From positions 881,001-945,000 of the forward strand of contig NZ_CP014796.1 in NCBI RefSeq assembly GCF_001969385.1: a stretch of DNA of 64,000 nucleotides. Direction: 5' to 3'. The stretch comes from Salipiger profundus (GTDB taxonomy: Bacteria; Pseudomonadota; Alphaproteobacteria; Rhodobacterales; Rhodobacteraceae). Each line of letters opens with the position of its first letter. Within the stretch, counting starts at the first letter, position 1. Position numbers and translations under genes: made by a program. Shown in pieces: positions 27,382 through 38,572 of this stretch. Under the pieces are notes generated by a model. The model had not been told where the DNA came from, did no database searches, and worked only from the letters and a program-made list of their open reading frames with translations.

Positions 27382-28053
27382 ATGCGGACCGTGCCGCTTC
27401 TCATAGCCCTGGCAGCCTCGGGCTGTGGCGCGAAAGACGCCGCGGCTGGCGCATGGCTGCGCGAGCGGGGCAGCCTCTTTGCCAGCGCCAGCGCGCGGCT
27501 GTCGTGGCCGCAGGACATCACGACCTGGACCTCGCTCGAACCCACGGGCCAGTATTACACGTTCTACGCCGAATACGGGCTGACCGAACGGCTGACCGTT
27601 GGCATGGACCTCGGCCGGTCGGTCTCGGGCGACGGCAAGGGCGTGGCCTTCCTGCGCCTGCCGCTCCGCGACCGCGACAGCGGGCTCAAGATCGCCACCG
27701 AGCTCGGCCTTGGCCAGATCGACGGCACCCCGGTGCTGCGGCCCGGGCTGTCGCTGGGGCTGGGGCTGCGCCACGGCTGGCTCTCGGCCGACGGGCTGGC
27801 AGAGTATGCGCCGCTTTCGGGACAGGTTGATCTGAAGCTGGATCTGACTTGGGGGTGGAACCTGCCGGGGGATCGCCACCTGATCCTGCAGGTGCAGACC
27901 GGCGCACCGCATGGCGACGCACCCTTCGCGAGACTGGCCCCCTCGGTCGTGGTCCCGGTGACCGAACGGCTGTCCGCCGAGGTCGGCGCCACGTGGGGCG
28001 TGACCGGCGACGCCTCCATGGGCGTTCTCGTCGGTCTCTGGGCCGAGTTCTGA
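27382..28053 (+). CDS. Predicted outer-membrane beta-barrel or envelope protein, hypothetical
   Basis: 223 aa from the ATG at 27382 (GGGAGG upstream). The N-terminus is a short signal sequence with a possible but imperfect lipobox (LAASGC). The remainder alternates polar and hydrophobic strands with repeated G-L-x-L patterns (GLSLGLGLRHGWL; LTWGWNLPG) and ends in an aromatic LWAEF, as outer-membrane barrels do. No family is recognised. It is divergent from the ParA-like gene with a shared CtrA box. Confidence 0.7.
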   Translation: MRTVPLLIALAASGCGAKDAAAGAWLRERGSLFASASARLSWPQDITTWTSLEPTGQYYTFYAEYGLTERLTVGMDLGRSVSGDGKGVAFLRLPLRDRDSGLKIATELGLGQIDGTPVLRPGLSLGLGLRHGWLSADGLAEYAPLSGQVDLKLDLTWGWNLPGDRHLILQVQTGAPHGDAPFARLAPSVVVPVTERLSAEVGATWGVTGDASMGVLVGLWAEF

Positions 28054-28092
28054 GGTCTTGCGCCGCGGCCCGTTACCGCTAGGCTCGCGGGC

Positions 28093-28575
28093 ATGACATC
28101 CCCGATCCGCCCCACCGACGACGAGGCCCGCCAGCTTGCCCGCGAACTCATCGCGGGCGCCCGGTTCGGAGCGCTCGCCTTCACCGACCCCGACAGCGGC
28201 ACCCCCATGGTCAGCCGTGTCGCGGCGGTGCCCGGCCCGGACGGCCTGCCGCTGAGCCTCGTCTCGGACCTTGCGCAGCACGCACGGGCCCTCAAGGCGG
28301 ACCCGGCCTGCGCCCTGCTGCTCGGCGAGCCGGGACCGAAGGGCGACCCGCTCACCCATCCGCGGCTGAGCCTGCAGGCCCGCGCCCGGTTCATCCGCCA
28401 CGACGATGCGGATCACGCGGCCCTTGCGTCGCATTTCCTGGCGCTTCAGCCCAAGGCGCAGCTCTACATCGGTTTCGCCGACTTTTCGCTGCTGGCCTTC
28501 ACCGTCACCGGGGCCCACCTGAACGGCGGTTTCGGCAAGGCCTTCGTCCTGACGCCAGACGATCTGCGGCCCTGA
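28093..28575 (+). CDS. HugZ-like pyridoxamine 5'-phosphate oxidase-related protein
   Basis: 160 aa FMN-binding split-barrel protein. ARFGALAFTDPDSGTPMVSR is the first strand pair, LSDLAQHAR-type SDLAQHARALKADPACALL the flavin/heme contact region, and AQLYIGFADFSLLAFTV the C-terminal motif seen in HugZ/heme-utilisation proteins. It may bind heme or a flavin; function in heme iron release is inferred from the family only. It lacks the separate C-terminal HugZ heme domain. Confidence 0.85.
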   Translation: MTSPIRPTDDEARQLARELIAGARFGALAFTDPDSGTPMVSRVAAVPGPDGLPLSLVSDLAQHARALKADPACALLLGEPGPKGDPLTHPRLSLQARARFIRHDDADHAALASHFLALQPKAQLYIGFADFSLLAFTVTGAHLNGGFGKAFVLTPDDLRP

Positions 28576-28583
28576 GGCACGAC

Positions 28584-28615
28584 AAAAGGGCCGGTGCCGC
28601 GCAAGGCACCGGCCC
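28584..28615 (-). terminator. Rho-independent terminator of the beta-helix gene
   Basis: GGGCCGGTGCC-N6-GGCACCGGCCC, an 11-bp perfect stem followed in minus-strand sense by TTTT. It lies between two convergent genes and could also act on the plus strand. Confidence 0.8.
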
Positions 28616-28634
28616 TCCCATGATGCGCTGCAGC

Positions 28635-30923
28635 TCAGTAATCCATGCGCACCTGCAGCGTGACATCCCCCCGGATCGGCTCGGGCCAGAGCGCGTGCAC
28701 CTGGTCCTGGCCGGCGCCCTCGCGTGTCGAGGTGTAGGGCGTGACGAAGACGCTGACGTTGGCCTCGTCGCGCGGCCGCGACCGGAGCACGAGGCTCGCC
28801 ACCTCCATCGCGTAGCCGCCGAAGGGCAGCCGGTCGCCGGTGTCGATCACCCAGGTCTGCGCGTGGGTATTCTGCGCATGCTGCACCAGAAGCGGGTTCG
28901 ACGCGCCTTTGCCGACGTTCAGATAGGTGTTGTCATCGAAATGCACGTTGCGCATAGACGACAGGTCGAGCGGCGCGAAGGAATCGTCGACCCGCTCGAC
29001 CCGGTCGATCACCTGCCCCACCGAGCGGAACAGGTTCCCCGAGACGTTCAGCCCGTTCACCCGGTGGTTCTGACCGTAGGGTTTCACCACGATGAAGGCG
29101 AAGTGATCCGCCACGTTCGAGCACAGGAAAACGTTGCCGGTCAGCGACAGCCCCGAGAAGCCGAAGCCCGACGTGAAATCCGGCTCCGGCTCGCGCTCGT
29201 TGGTCCACTCGATGAAGCAGTTGTCGACGTAATTGCCCGAGATCGTGGTGTTGGTGGCCTTCAGGCAGAGCACGATGCCGGCGCTGCGCACACCGCTGTC
29301 GCTGCCATCGCCTTGGAAGAAGTGGTTGCCCGAGATGACGCCGTTCGCGCCCGAGACCACCGCGAAATGGCGGAACTGCGAGGCCCGGTTGTTGCGGATC
29401 TTCACGTCGTTCGCGTTGGTGTTCAGCGCGATCGAGCGGCGGCTCTGCGTGTCGGTGCCGGCTTCCGCGGTGATGAACTGGTTGTAGTCCACCAAAAGCC
29501 CTTGGCAGCCCTCGCCGATAGAGGTCAGGCCCCTGTCCTTCGGGCGATTGAAGACGCAGTTGCGCACCACGTTCACGGTGCCCGACCGAGGCAGCATCAG
29601 GCCGCTGGCATATTCCGAGCACTGGAACTCCACGTCCTCGACCTCGAACTTGTCGAGCCGGGTGAACCCGCTGAAATCGAGCAGGTAGCGGAAGCGGGTG
29701 AAGGTATAGGTCTGCGTGCCCTCGGCATCCGAGAGCGGCTGCGACAGGGTGAGGGTCTGGGCGCCGACGTTGATCTCCTTCACGTAGATCTCGCGCCCCA
29801 CCCCTGCAGCTTCGACAAGGCTGCCGACGGCAATGTTGGCGATATTCGCGACCCCGGTCAGCTGCCACTTGTTCGAGGCCGAATAGCTGGCCTGGCTGGT
29901 CACGCTCGTGCTGTCCCATGCGCTCGAGCTTTCGGCGCGAAGCTGGCCGTTGCGCAGCACGCGGCGCTGGGCATAGGTCTCGCGATTGTCCACCGCCGCC
30001 TGCACGTCGATCGGCGCGGTCAGCGAGACGCGCCGCCCACTCAGGTCGAAGCTTTCATGGTCGGCGTTGTTCAGCAGCGACTGCAGGCCCTTCTTAAGCG
30101 CCAGTTCCTCGTCACCGCCAAAGGCGTCGACATAGGCCGCAAGGTGGAAATCCTTGGTGAGCGACAGGATTGCGCTCGCCGGCATGGTCACGCGGCCCTC
30201 GAAGATCACGTGATGCTCGAGCGTGACCGAGCTGCCAAGCCGGTAGCTGCCCGCCGGCACGAGGATGCGCCGCCCGTTCGCCGCCGCGTCGGCGGCTTCG
30301 AAGGCGGCGCTGTCGTCGGTGCTGCCATCGCCCAACGCGCCGTAGTCGCGCACGTCGACCTGGCTCAGCATGTCGCGCAGGAAGACCTCGGTGACATCCT
30401 CGATGACGATATCGTCGATCCGCACGACCCCACCGTTGGACCCGGTCAGGTCGAGGCCGAAATGCCCATGCGTCGGCTCCAGGCCCCAGGGCATGTCGAC
30501 TCCGCCGCGCGTGCCGGTGCCGACGATGGCCGAGACCTCGACCACCGTGCCGTAGCTGTCGAGCTGCACCGATGCGCCCGTCGTGGCGAGCCCCGAGACC
30601 TCGGTGCCGTCGTCGCGCCCGGCCCATGCGGCGATGCGCACCGCCGGCATCACCCCGGCCATCGCCTTGAGCCGGGCGGTGACCCGCAGGTAGCACCCCG
30701 GAAGGATCGGCGTGTCGACCATGTAGCGCAGTCGCTGGGTGCCCTCGGTCTTCTGGATCTCGAGGCACCCGCCGAAGTCCTCGTCGGCCGGGACGAAGGC
30801 CGCCGTGGCAAAGCCCGCGTAGGTGTCCGAGCCGGGCGTGCCGTCGCCGCGCGACCACACGTCGAGCCCCGCCGAGAAGGGTGTCGGCATGAAAACCACG
30901 CCATCCGTAACCGCCTTGTTCAT
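28635..30923 (-). CDS. Right-handed parallel beta-helix protein (pectate lyase superfamily)
   Basis: 762 aa from the ATG at 30923 (GAGG upstream; a TTG at 30938 is the alternative). Residues 1 to about 190 form a lectin-like module (MNKAVTDGVVFMPTPFSAG). VDVRDYGALGDGSTDDSAA then starts a PF12708-type pectate-lyase-3 fold, followed by Asn-rich helix coils (NTNANDVKIRNNRASQF; ISGNHFFQGDGSDSG; NTTISGNYVDN). No signal peptide is visible although the fold is usually extracellular. The substrate may be a polysaccharide, but no catalytic residues can be named. The architecture looks like a conserved roseobacter family. A single-gene unit with its own terminator. Confidence 0.85.
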   Translation of the reverse strand: MNKAVTDGVVFMPTPFSAGLDVWSRGDGTPGSDTYAGFATAAFVPADEDFGGCLEIQKTEGTQRLRYMVDTPILPGCYLRVTARLKAMAGVMPAVRIAAWAGRDDGTEVSGLATTGASVQLDSYGTVVEVSAIVGTGTRGGVDMPWGLEPTHGHFGLDLTGSNGGVVRIDDIVIEDVTEVFLRDMLSQVDVRDYGALGDGSTDDSAAFEAADAAANGRRILVPAGSYRLGSSVTLEHHVIFEGRVTMPASAILSLTKDFHLAAYVDAFGGDEELALKKGLQSLLNNADHESFDLSGRRVSLTAPIDVQAAVDNRETYAQRRVLRNGQLRAESSSAWDSTSVTSQASYSASNKWQLTGVANIANIAVGSLVEAAGVGREIYVKEINVGAQTLTLSQPLSDAEGTQTYTFTRFRYLLDFSGFTRLDKFEVEDVEFQCSEYASGLMLPRSGTVNVVRNCVFNRPKDRGLTSIGEGCQGLLVDYNQFITAEAGTDTQSRRSIALNTNANDVKIRNNRASQFRHFAVVSGANGVISGNHFFQGDGSDSGVRSAGIVLCLKATNTTISGNYVDNCFIEWTNEREPEPDFTSGFGFSGLSLTGNVFLCSNVADHFAFIVVKPYGQNHRVNGLNVSGNLFRSVGQVIDRVERVDDSFAPLDLSSMRNVHFDDNTYLNVGKGASNPLLVQHAQNTHAQTWVIDTGDRLPFGGYAMEVASLVLRSRPRDEANVSVFVTPYTSTREGAGQDQVHALWPEPIRGDVTLQVRMDY

Positions 30924-31077
30924 CCGATCGATCCTCAATTGCTGCGCCGGTCGCGGGAACCGGATGCGCCACGCACCGGTTTGATCCCGCGCAATCAGCA
31001 GCTATCAATCGTCTGTTAAGAGGCTCTGCGGGCACCGTGACGCTCCCGCCCCGGCTTCGCAACACCCGGAGAACGCG

Positions 31078-31956
31078 ATGACCTACCGGATTCTCGAAAC
31101 GGACAAGAGCCTCGGGCATGCCCTGCGCCGCATCGGCGTAGACCAGCTTGAGGCGGCGATCGACGACACGCGCCGCCCGCTCGATGACGCCGACGCGGCG
31201 GTGCACGACATCCGCAAGCACTGCAAGAAACTGCGCGGACTGTTCCGGCTCGTGCGGCCGGGTTTCCCGGACTACGCCGAGGAGAACGCGGCGGTGCGCG
31301 ACGCCGCCCGCATGACGTCATCCCTGCGCGATGCAGGCGTGCTTCTGAAGACCTTCGACGCACTGCTCATCGACACCGACCCCGCCCCGTTCGACGGCTT
31401 GCGCGCCACGCTCGCCGCGGAAACCGGCCGGAGCCTTTCGGAGGCCGAGCTTTCCGCCGCCTTCGAGCAGCAGCGCAAGGCCCTCAAGGCGATCCGCAAG
31501 CGCGCGCATCACTGGAAGACACAGGGAAATTCGGACAAGGTGCTGCTGAAGGGGCTGTCGAAGACATGGCGCCGGGCCGCCCGAGGGTTCGATCAGGCCG
31601 CCCAATCCAAGGACCCCGAGAGCTTTCACGAGTTCCGCAAGCGCACCAAGGATCACTGGTATCACAGCCGGCTGCTGCAGGGCTTCTGGCCGGGGCCGAT
31701 CAGGTCCCACCGAGACCAGGTCAGGACGCTTTCGGAACGTCTCGGCGAATACCAGGACCTCAGTGTCTTCCTCGAGCGCCTCGACGGCCCCGACCTGCCC
31801 GTATCGTCGGAGCAGATGCGGCTCATCGCGCTCCGGCGGCGGCGCCAGATCGGTGACGACGCGCTTGCGCTCGCTTCCAAGGTCTTCGTGGGCGACATCG
31901 ACGACCTGCCCCGAAGCTGGCAACGGCGCTGGAAGCCTTGGGCCAAGTCGGCCTGA
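31078..31956 (+). CDS. CHAD domain-containing protein
   Basis: 292 aa, single CHAD domain built of two four-helix repeats. The basic, histidine-bearing motifs VHDIRKHCKKLRGLFRL (near residue 42) and FHEFRKRTKDHWYHSRLL (near residue 182) are the polyphosphate-binding signatures. CHAD proteins bind inorganic polyphosphate; here there is no fused CYTH phosphatase domain. It is divergent from the beta-helix gene and ends two bases before the convergent DUF4864 gene. Confidence 0.92.
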   Translation: MTYRILETDKSLGHALRRIGVDQLEAAIDDTRRPLDDADAAVHDIRKHCKKLRGLFRLVRPGFPDYAEENAAVRDAARMTSSLRDAGVLLKTFDALLIDTDPAPFDGLRATLAAETGRSLSEAELSAAFEQQRKALKAIRKRAHHWKTQGNSDKVLLKGLSKTWRRAARGFDQAAQSKDPESFHEFRKRTKDHWYHSRLLQGFWPGPIRSHRDQVRTLSERLGEYQDLSVFLERLDGPDLPVSSEQMRLIALRRRRQIGDDALALASKVFVGDIDDLPRSWQRRWKPWAKSA

Positions 31957-31958
31957 CG

Positions 31959-32363
31959 TCAGGCCGCGAGCTCCGGCATCGTCGAGCGCCGCACCCCGGC
32001 AATCCGCCAGCGGCCCTCGATCTCTTCCATCAGGTATTCGAGCGCATGAATCTGCCCGTCGCCGTCGGTGACGAAGACATGCTGCCACAGTCCCATGTCG
32101 CTCTGGTCCAGCCTGCCGAACCGCACGTCGCCGGGGCGCCAGACCTCGGGGTAGCCCTCTTCGACCATCCGCCCGAAATTCTCGGGCGTGCCGAACAACC
32201 CCTGGATGCCGGGACTGGCGAAATCGAAGGCGGTGGTGACGTCGCCTGCGGTGAAGGCGTCCATCTGCTGCCGGATCACGCGCTCGATGGCCGCCTGATC
32301 CTGAGCGGCGGCGGGCATCGCCAGAACGAGCCCCGCCAGTAGTCCCAATAGCTGTCTGCGCAT
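31959..32363 (-). CDS. DUF4864 domain-containing exported protein
   Basis: 134 aa from the ATG at 32363, preceded by GAGGAGG. It has a signal peptide (MRRQLLGLLAGLVLAMPAAA) followed by an NTF2-like small domain (VIRQQMDAFTAGDVTTAFDF; GRWRIAGVR). Periplasmic, function unknown. It is downstream of lysS on the same strand and convergent with the CHAD gene. Confidence 0.85.
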   Translation of the reverse strand: MRRQLLGLLAGLVLAMPAAAQDQAAIERVIRQQMDAFTAGDVTTAFDFASPGIQGLFGTPENFGRMVEEGYPEVWRPGDVRFGRLDQSDMGLWQHVFVTDGDGQIHALEYLMEEIEGRWRIAGVRRSTMPELAA

Positions 32364-32420
32364 GGCGCTACCTCCTCGCAAGAAAAGGTAGCGCATGCGC
32401 AGAGAGCGTCAAAACCGGGG

Positions 32421-34001
32421 TCAGCCGAGCTCGCCGGCCAGCCCCTTCTCGATGAGGGCGACGGTTTCATCGACGCCGTAGAGCGCCACGAAGCCCCCGA
32501 AGCGCGGGCCCTGGCTCTGGCCGAGCAGCACTTCGTAGAGCGCCTTGAACCAGTCGCGCAGGTTCTCGAAGGCGTGGTCCTTGCCGACCGAGAACACCAG
32601 CGTCTGCAGCGCCTCGTCCGACACCTCGCCATCGTAGTCGCGAAGCCGCCCGGCAAGATCCTCCATCGCCGCGCGCTCCTTCTCGTCGGGAGCGCGGAAC
32701 TGCTTCGTGGGCTTCACGAAGTCGTTGTAGTAGCGCACAGCAAAACCCGCCGCGTCGTCCATGTCGGGATGGGTCTTCGGCGTCGCGTCCGGCGCGTAGC
32801 GGCGGATGAAGCCCCACATGGTCTCCTTGTCCTCGGCCCCGGCGGCCGAGGCAAGGTTCAGCAGCATCGAGAACGACACCACCATGTGCGACTGCGGCAC
32901 CACGCTGTCGCTGTGGATGTGCCAGACCGGGTTGGCGAGCTGCGCCTTGGCGTCCTGCGTCGGGAAGGCCCGGAGCTGCTGGTGATACTCGTCCACCGCC
33001 TTGGGGATCACGTCCCACGACAGCCGCTTCGCGGTCTTCGGCTTCTGGAACATGTAGTAGGACAGCGACTCGGTGCTGGCATAGGTCAGCCACTCGTCGA
33101 TCGACAGGCCGTTGCCCTTCGACTTCGAGATCTTCTGCCCCTCGGCATCGAGGAACAGCTCGTAGGTGAAGTGCTCGGGCGGCCGCACACCCAGCGTCCG
33201 GCAGATGCCGTCGTAGATCGGCGTGTTGGTCGAGTGATCCTTGCCATACATTTCGAAGTCGACGCCCAGCGCCGCCCAGCGTGCGCCGAAGTCGGGCTTC
33301 CACTGCAGCTTCACGTTGCCGCCGGTGACCGGAAGGGTGAACTCCTGCCCGTCATCGTCGTCGAAGGTGATGGTGCCGTTGGCCGCGTCGACGTGCTTGA
33401 CCGGAACGTAGAGCACGCGACCCGATTCCGGATGGATCGGCAGGAAGATCGAATAGGTCTGCTGGCGCTCCTCGCGGAGCGACTTCAGCATGATCTTCAT
33501 CAGGTCGTCGTATTTCTCGCAGCAGCGCAGCAGGATCTCGTCGAACTGGCCGGACTTGTAGAAATCGGTGGCCGAGTAGAACTCGTAATCGAACCCGAAG
33601 GTGTCGAGGAACCGCCGCAGCATAGCATTGTTGTGGTGGCCGAAGCTCTCGTATTCCTCGAACGGGTCGGGCACGCTGGTCAGCGGGCGCTGCAGGTTGG
33701 CCTGCAGAAGCTCCTGGTTCGGCACGTTCTCGGGCACCTTGCGCATGCCGTCCATGTCGTCCGAAAAGCAGATCAGCCGCGTCGGGATGTCCGAGATCAG
33801 CTCGAACGCCCGGCGGATCATCGTCGTGCGCGCCACCTCGCCGAAGGTGCCGATGTGCGGCAGCCCCGAGGGACCGTAGCCGGTCTCGAAGATCACGTGC
33901 CCCTTCTCGGGCGGCTTCTTCTCGTAGCGTTTCAGGACGCGGCGCGCCTCTTCAAAGGGCCAGGCCTTCGAGCTCATCGCGGCTTCGCGCAGATCGGACA
34001 T
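32421..34001 (-). CDS. lysS: Lysyl-tRNA synthetase, class I
   Basis: 526 aa from the ATG at 34001 (GGAG upstream). It is a class I LysRS (LysK type), not the class II enzyme, a form found in archaea and alphaproteobacteria. HIGH-like motif in [13 protein letters not shown] (about residues 45-55), KMSKS-like KISKSKGNG near residue 290, and a C-terminal anticodon-binding helical domain are present. It charges tRNA-Lys, and a tRNA-Lys(UUU) gene is also in this window at 55599. Confidence 0.96.
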   Translation of the reverse strand: MSDLREAAMSSKAWPFEEARRVLKRYEKKPPEKGHVIFETGYGPSGLPHIGTFGEVARTTMIRRAFELISDIPTRLICFSDDMDGMRKVPENVPNQELLQANLQRPLTSVPDPFEEYESFGHHNNAMLRRFLDTFGFDYEFYSATDFYKSGQFDEILLRCCEKYDDLMKIMLKSLREERQQTYSIFLPIHPESGRVLYVPVKHVDAANGTITFDDDDGQEFTLPVTGGNVKLQWKPDFGARWAALGVDFEMYGKDHSTNTPIYDGICRTLGVRPPEHFTYELFLDAEGQKISKSKGNGLSIDEWLTYASTESLSYYMFQKPKTAKRLSWDVIPKAVDEYHQQLRAFPTQDAKAQLANPVWHIHSDSVVPQSHMVVSFSMLLNLASAAGAEDKETMWGFIRRYAPDATPKTHPDMDDAAGFAVRYYNDFVKPTKQFRAPDEKERAAMEDLAGRLRDYDGEVSDEALQTLVFSVGKDHAFENLRDWFKALYEVLLGQSQGPRFGGFVALYGVDETVALIEKGLAGELG

Positions 34002-34134
34002 CCGAAACACTCCATCAATCAACGGGAATGACGCCCCTCACGTCGGGGGCACATGCGCCCGCCTCCTATTGCAGACGCAGGGTCTGGTCAATAAATTGCC
34101 GGCAAGACAACAAACCCATGAAGAAAGAGCAGCC

Positions 34135-34560
34135 GTGACCCAAGCCGCCCCGCACCCGCTGACCGCGCAGGATTGTCTCGTGGCCCTGATGATCGCCGTC
34201 TCGGCCTCTGACCAGAACATCCGCACCGCCGAACTGGTGAAGATCGAGAGCTCGGTGAACCTGCTGCCGCTCTTCGCCGACTACGACATCGACCGGATCC
34301 GCGTCATGTCGGAACTGGTGTTCGAGCTGTTCAGCCAGGAAGACGGGCTCGACGCGCTCTTCGGCCTCATCCGCGACAACCTTCCCGAGCGGCTGCACGA
34401 GACCGCCTACGCGCTGGCCTGCGACGTGGCCGCGGCTGATGGCACCCTGCGCGAGACCGAGCTGCGCCTGCTCGAGGAAATCCGCTACGAGCTCGACATC
34501 GACCGGCTGCACGCCGCGGCGATCGAGCGCGGCGCCCGCGCCCGCCACCTGCCGGGCTGA
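34135..34560 (+). CDS. TerB-like (tellurite-resistance family) protein
   Basis: 141 aa from the GTG at 34135 (weak AAAGAG site); an ATG at 34069 is a less likely alternative. It has a helical TerB fold with two acidic repeats, LMIAVSASDQNIRTAELVKI and ACDVAAADGTLRETELRLLE, the typical metal-binding pattern of the family. The cellular role is unknown. It converges on dacB, and the two stops flank a very strong palindrome. Confidence 0.82.
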   Translation: MTQAAPHPLTAQDCLVALMIAVSASDQNIRTAELVKIESSVNLLPLFADYDIDRIRVMSELVFELFSQEDGLDALFGLIRDNLPERLHETAYALACDVAAADGTLRETELRLLEEIRYELDIDRLHAAAIERGARARHLPG

Positions 34561-34566
34561 GCCCTT

Positions 34567-34606
34567 GGCGGTGCTGGCGCGCGCTCAGGCGCGCGCCAGC
34601 ACCGCC
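34567..34606. terminator. 18-bp perfect palindrome at the dacB stop codon
   Basis: GGCGGTGCTGGCGCGCGC and its exact reverse complement are separated by TCAG, the loop being 34585-34588 and containing the dacB stop. It lies between two convergent stops. There is no T-tract, but the stem is strong enough to block or protect transcripts from both sides. Confidence 0.6.
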
Positions 34607-36084
34607 CAGCGGTCGATCAGGCGCTGTTGCAGGATCTTCGCCCGCCAGTTCCATGCCCGCCCGCCATCGGGGCGTTCGCGCTGCGCCTTGGTCAAGCCCG
34701 CCCGACGCTCGATATCTCCGCAGAAGATTGCGAAGACCAGCTCGGTTCCGTCGGAGAGGTCGGCATATCCCGCGAGACCGCTGACGAAGTTAAGCGTTCC
34801 GGTCTTGGCGTGAACGGTCACCGGGTGGTTCGGCACGACCCGGCGCTGATCGTCCCGCATGGCAACCGTTTTCAGGATCGGCTTGATCCCCAGCCGCTGG
34901 CGCAGCTCATAGAGTGCCTTGGCCATGTCGCCCGCGGCGATGCGGCTTTCGCCGCCAAGCCCGGAATGATCGACGAGCGCCATGTGCGTCAGGCCCAGCT
35001 CGTCCCGTCCCCAGGCATTCATCACCTCGGCCGACTCGCGCAGCGAGCCCACCTTGCCGGCCCGCACGCGGGTGGCCGTCTGCCCGACGATCTCGGCGGT
35101 CAGGTTGGTCGACCACTTCAGCATGTCGCGCAGGATGACCCGCAACGGCGCGCTCTCGAGCCGCGCGAGCACCTCGCCCGGCGGCGACACTTCGACTACC
35201 TCGGGATCGGGAAGCGTTACGTCCTGAGACCCGGCGATCGCCTGGAATACCTCACCGGCGTAGAGCTCGGGCTTCCTGACCGGAAGCCAGCGCGAGCCGC
35301 CGTTGCCCAGTGCGCCTCGCGCCACGGTCCACTCGTCGCGCGCACCGCCGTCCTGGTAGGTGTAGGTCGGGCCCGCACGGTCCACGACCCCCATGTGCGC
35401 CATGGTCACCTCGGGCCGCCACTTTGCCGAACGCGCATCCATCACGACGTCGTAGTCGCCCCCGCCGCGCTGCCATTCGAAGTGGACGCGGTTGAAGTTG
35501 AGGTTCAGGCCGGACACCGCCGGGCTGTAGCCAAGATGGTCCGGCTGGCCCGGGTCGATGGTCTGCGTGTAGGGCAGCGCGCTGCCGCAGACGAGGAAAC
35601 GGCCGGTGATCGATCTCACCCCGCTTGCCTTGAGCAGACCGGCAAGCTCACCCAGTCCGTCGGTGTCGAGCGTCGGATCGCCGCCGCCAAGCAGCACGAC
35701 ATCGCCGTCGAGCACGCCGTCGGTCAGGGGGCCCGTGCCGATCACCTCGGTGGCGAAATGAAACCCCGGCCCGAGCGTGTCGAGCGCATAGGACGCTGTC
35801 AGGGCCTTCGCGACGCTGGCCGGAGGCATCCCGGTCTCGGCCTCGTGCTGCTCGAGCACCTCGCCGGTCGCGAGGTTCATCACCGCGAAGCCCACGGTCC
35901 CGTCGAGACGGGCGGCTTCGATGATCTCCTCGGGGGTGAGCAGGTTGCGAAGGCTCAGATCCTCGTCGCGGCCGACGGGACGCAGGGAGCGTGTCGGGGC
36001 CTCGGCGAGGGCTGGCGAGGCCGCGAGCAGGCCCGCCGCGCCAGCGGAGCCAAGGAACGCACGACGTGAAAGAACTTTACTCAT
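34585..36084 (-). CDS. dacB: D-alanyl-D-alanine carboxypeptidase/endopeptidase (PBP4, DacB)
   Basis: 499 aa. The N-terminus has a signal (SRRAFLGSAGAAGLLAAS) with a twin arginine, possibly Tat. The penicillin-binding motifs are S-x-x-K at S90-K93 (PPASVAKA), S-x-N in KWSTNLTAE and K-T-G in VHAKTGTLNF. It trims or cleaves D-Ala-containing stem peptides in the periplasm. The last codons lie inside an 18-bp palindrome. It is followed upstream by nadD on the same strand (58-base gap). Confidence 0.95.
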   Translation of the reverse strand: MSKVLSRRAFLGSAGAAGLLAASPALAEAPTRSLRPVGRDEDLSLRNLLTPEEIIEAARLDGTVGFAVMNLATGEVLEQHEAETGMPPASVAKALTASYALDTLGPGFHFATEVIGTGPLTDGVLDGDVVLLGGGDPTLDTDGLGELAGLLKASGVRSITGRFLVCGSALPYTQTIDPGQPDHLGYSPAVSGLNLNFNRVHFEWQRGGGDYDVVMDARSAKWRPEVTMAHMGVVDRAGPTYTYQDGGARDEWTVARGALGNGGSRWLPVRKPELYAGEVFQAIAGSQDVTLPDPEVVEVSPPGEVLARLESAPLRVILRDMLKWSTNLTAEIVGQTATRVRAGKVGSLRESAEVMNAWGRDELGLTHMALVDHSGLGGESRIAAGDMAKALYELRQRLGIKPILKTVAMRDDQRRVVPNHPVTVHAKTGTLNFVSGLAGYADLSDGTELVFAIFCGDIERRAGLTKAQRERPDGGRAWNWRAKILQQRLIDRWAVLARA

Positions 36085-36142
36085 GGCGCAGATCTAACCG
36101 CAGCGGCATGGCCGCGACAAGCGGACCGATCCGGGCCGACAA

Positions 36143-36757
36143 TCACTTTTTGGCAAGAGAGGCACGGCGCAGCTCGGTCGAGCTGAGGTCGATCATGGGA
36201 ACATTCACGAAGCACCACGCCGGTGGCCGCGTGACGGCCAGCCGGCCGGCAGCGCGCGCCGGCAGCTGGGCCCGGGCATAGACATCCGCCGCGACCGAGC
36301 CCCGCGCCGCCATGCGCCGACCGGGCCGGGCCAGGACACCCACCGGCACCCGCTCCATGATCTCGCGCCAGTTGTCCCAGCGATGAAGCTGCGCGAGGTT
36401 GTCCGCCCCCATCAGCCACGTGAAGCGCACCCCCGGAAAGCCGCGCTGCAACGCCTCGAGCGTCCGGGCGGTGTAGCGGGTGCCGGCAAGGCGCTCGAAA
36501 TCGCTGATGATGACCCTTGGATGGCGCATCAGGTCACGTGCGGCGGCCATGCGCTCCGCGAGGGGCGCGGGCCCGTGCGCCTTCAACGGGTTGCCGGGAC
36601 TCACCAGCCAGATCACCCGGTCGAGCCGGAAGCGCCTGAGCGCCTCGATCGTGATGTGCACATGACCTTCGTGCGGCGGATCGAACGAGCCGCCGAGCAG
36701 ACCGACCTTCTGTCCGGTCTCCAGCCGGAACCCGGCCTCATGCGCATCCCAGAGCAT
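36143..36757 (-). CDS. nadD: Nicotinate-nucleotide adenylyltransferase
   Basis: 204 aa from the ATG at 36757 (GAGG upstream). Nucleotidyltransferase signature [14 protein letters not shown] near residues 22-35 and the C-terminal SSTELRR (ISSTxIR-like) motif are both seen. It adenylates nicotinate mononucleotide to deamido-NAD. In many alphaproteobacteria the neighbours are rsfS and rlmH; here it sits beside dacB, divergent from ettA. Confidence 0.93.
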   Translation of the reverse strand: MLWDAHEAGFRLETGQKVGLLGGSFDPPHEGHVHITIEALRRFRLDRVIWLVSPGNPLKAHGPAPLAERMAAARDLMRHPRVIISDFERLAGTRYTARTLEALQRGFPGVRFTWLMGADNLAQLHRWDNWREIMERVPVGVLARPGRRMAARGSVAADVYARAQLPARAAGRLAVTRPPAWCFVNVPMIDLSSTELRRASLAKK

Positions 36758-36860
36758 CGTGCCTCTTCCCGCTGGACCGTTGGCCACAAGACACCGGAAG
36801 AGGCGGCGGGTTCAACCGCAAACTGCCCCGGCGAAGCGGCGCGCGCCCCGCTTCGGACCT

Positions 36861-36890
36861 TTGCTTTCCGGCCTCGCGGTGCCATATAGG
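36861..36890 (+). promoter_or_regulatory. Predicted promoter of ettA
   Basis: TTGCTT and, 16-18 bases later, CATATAGG. The same CATATAGG -10 form occurs at nfuA. The transcript would begin close to 36897, leaving a short leader with GGAGG before the ettA ATG. Confidence 0.5.
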
Positions 36891-36916
36891 CGCCCAACCA
36901 GTCACCGGAGGACCGC

Positions 36917-38572
<1,656 letters not shown>

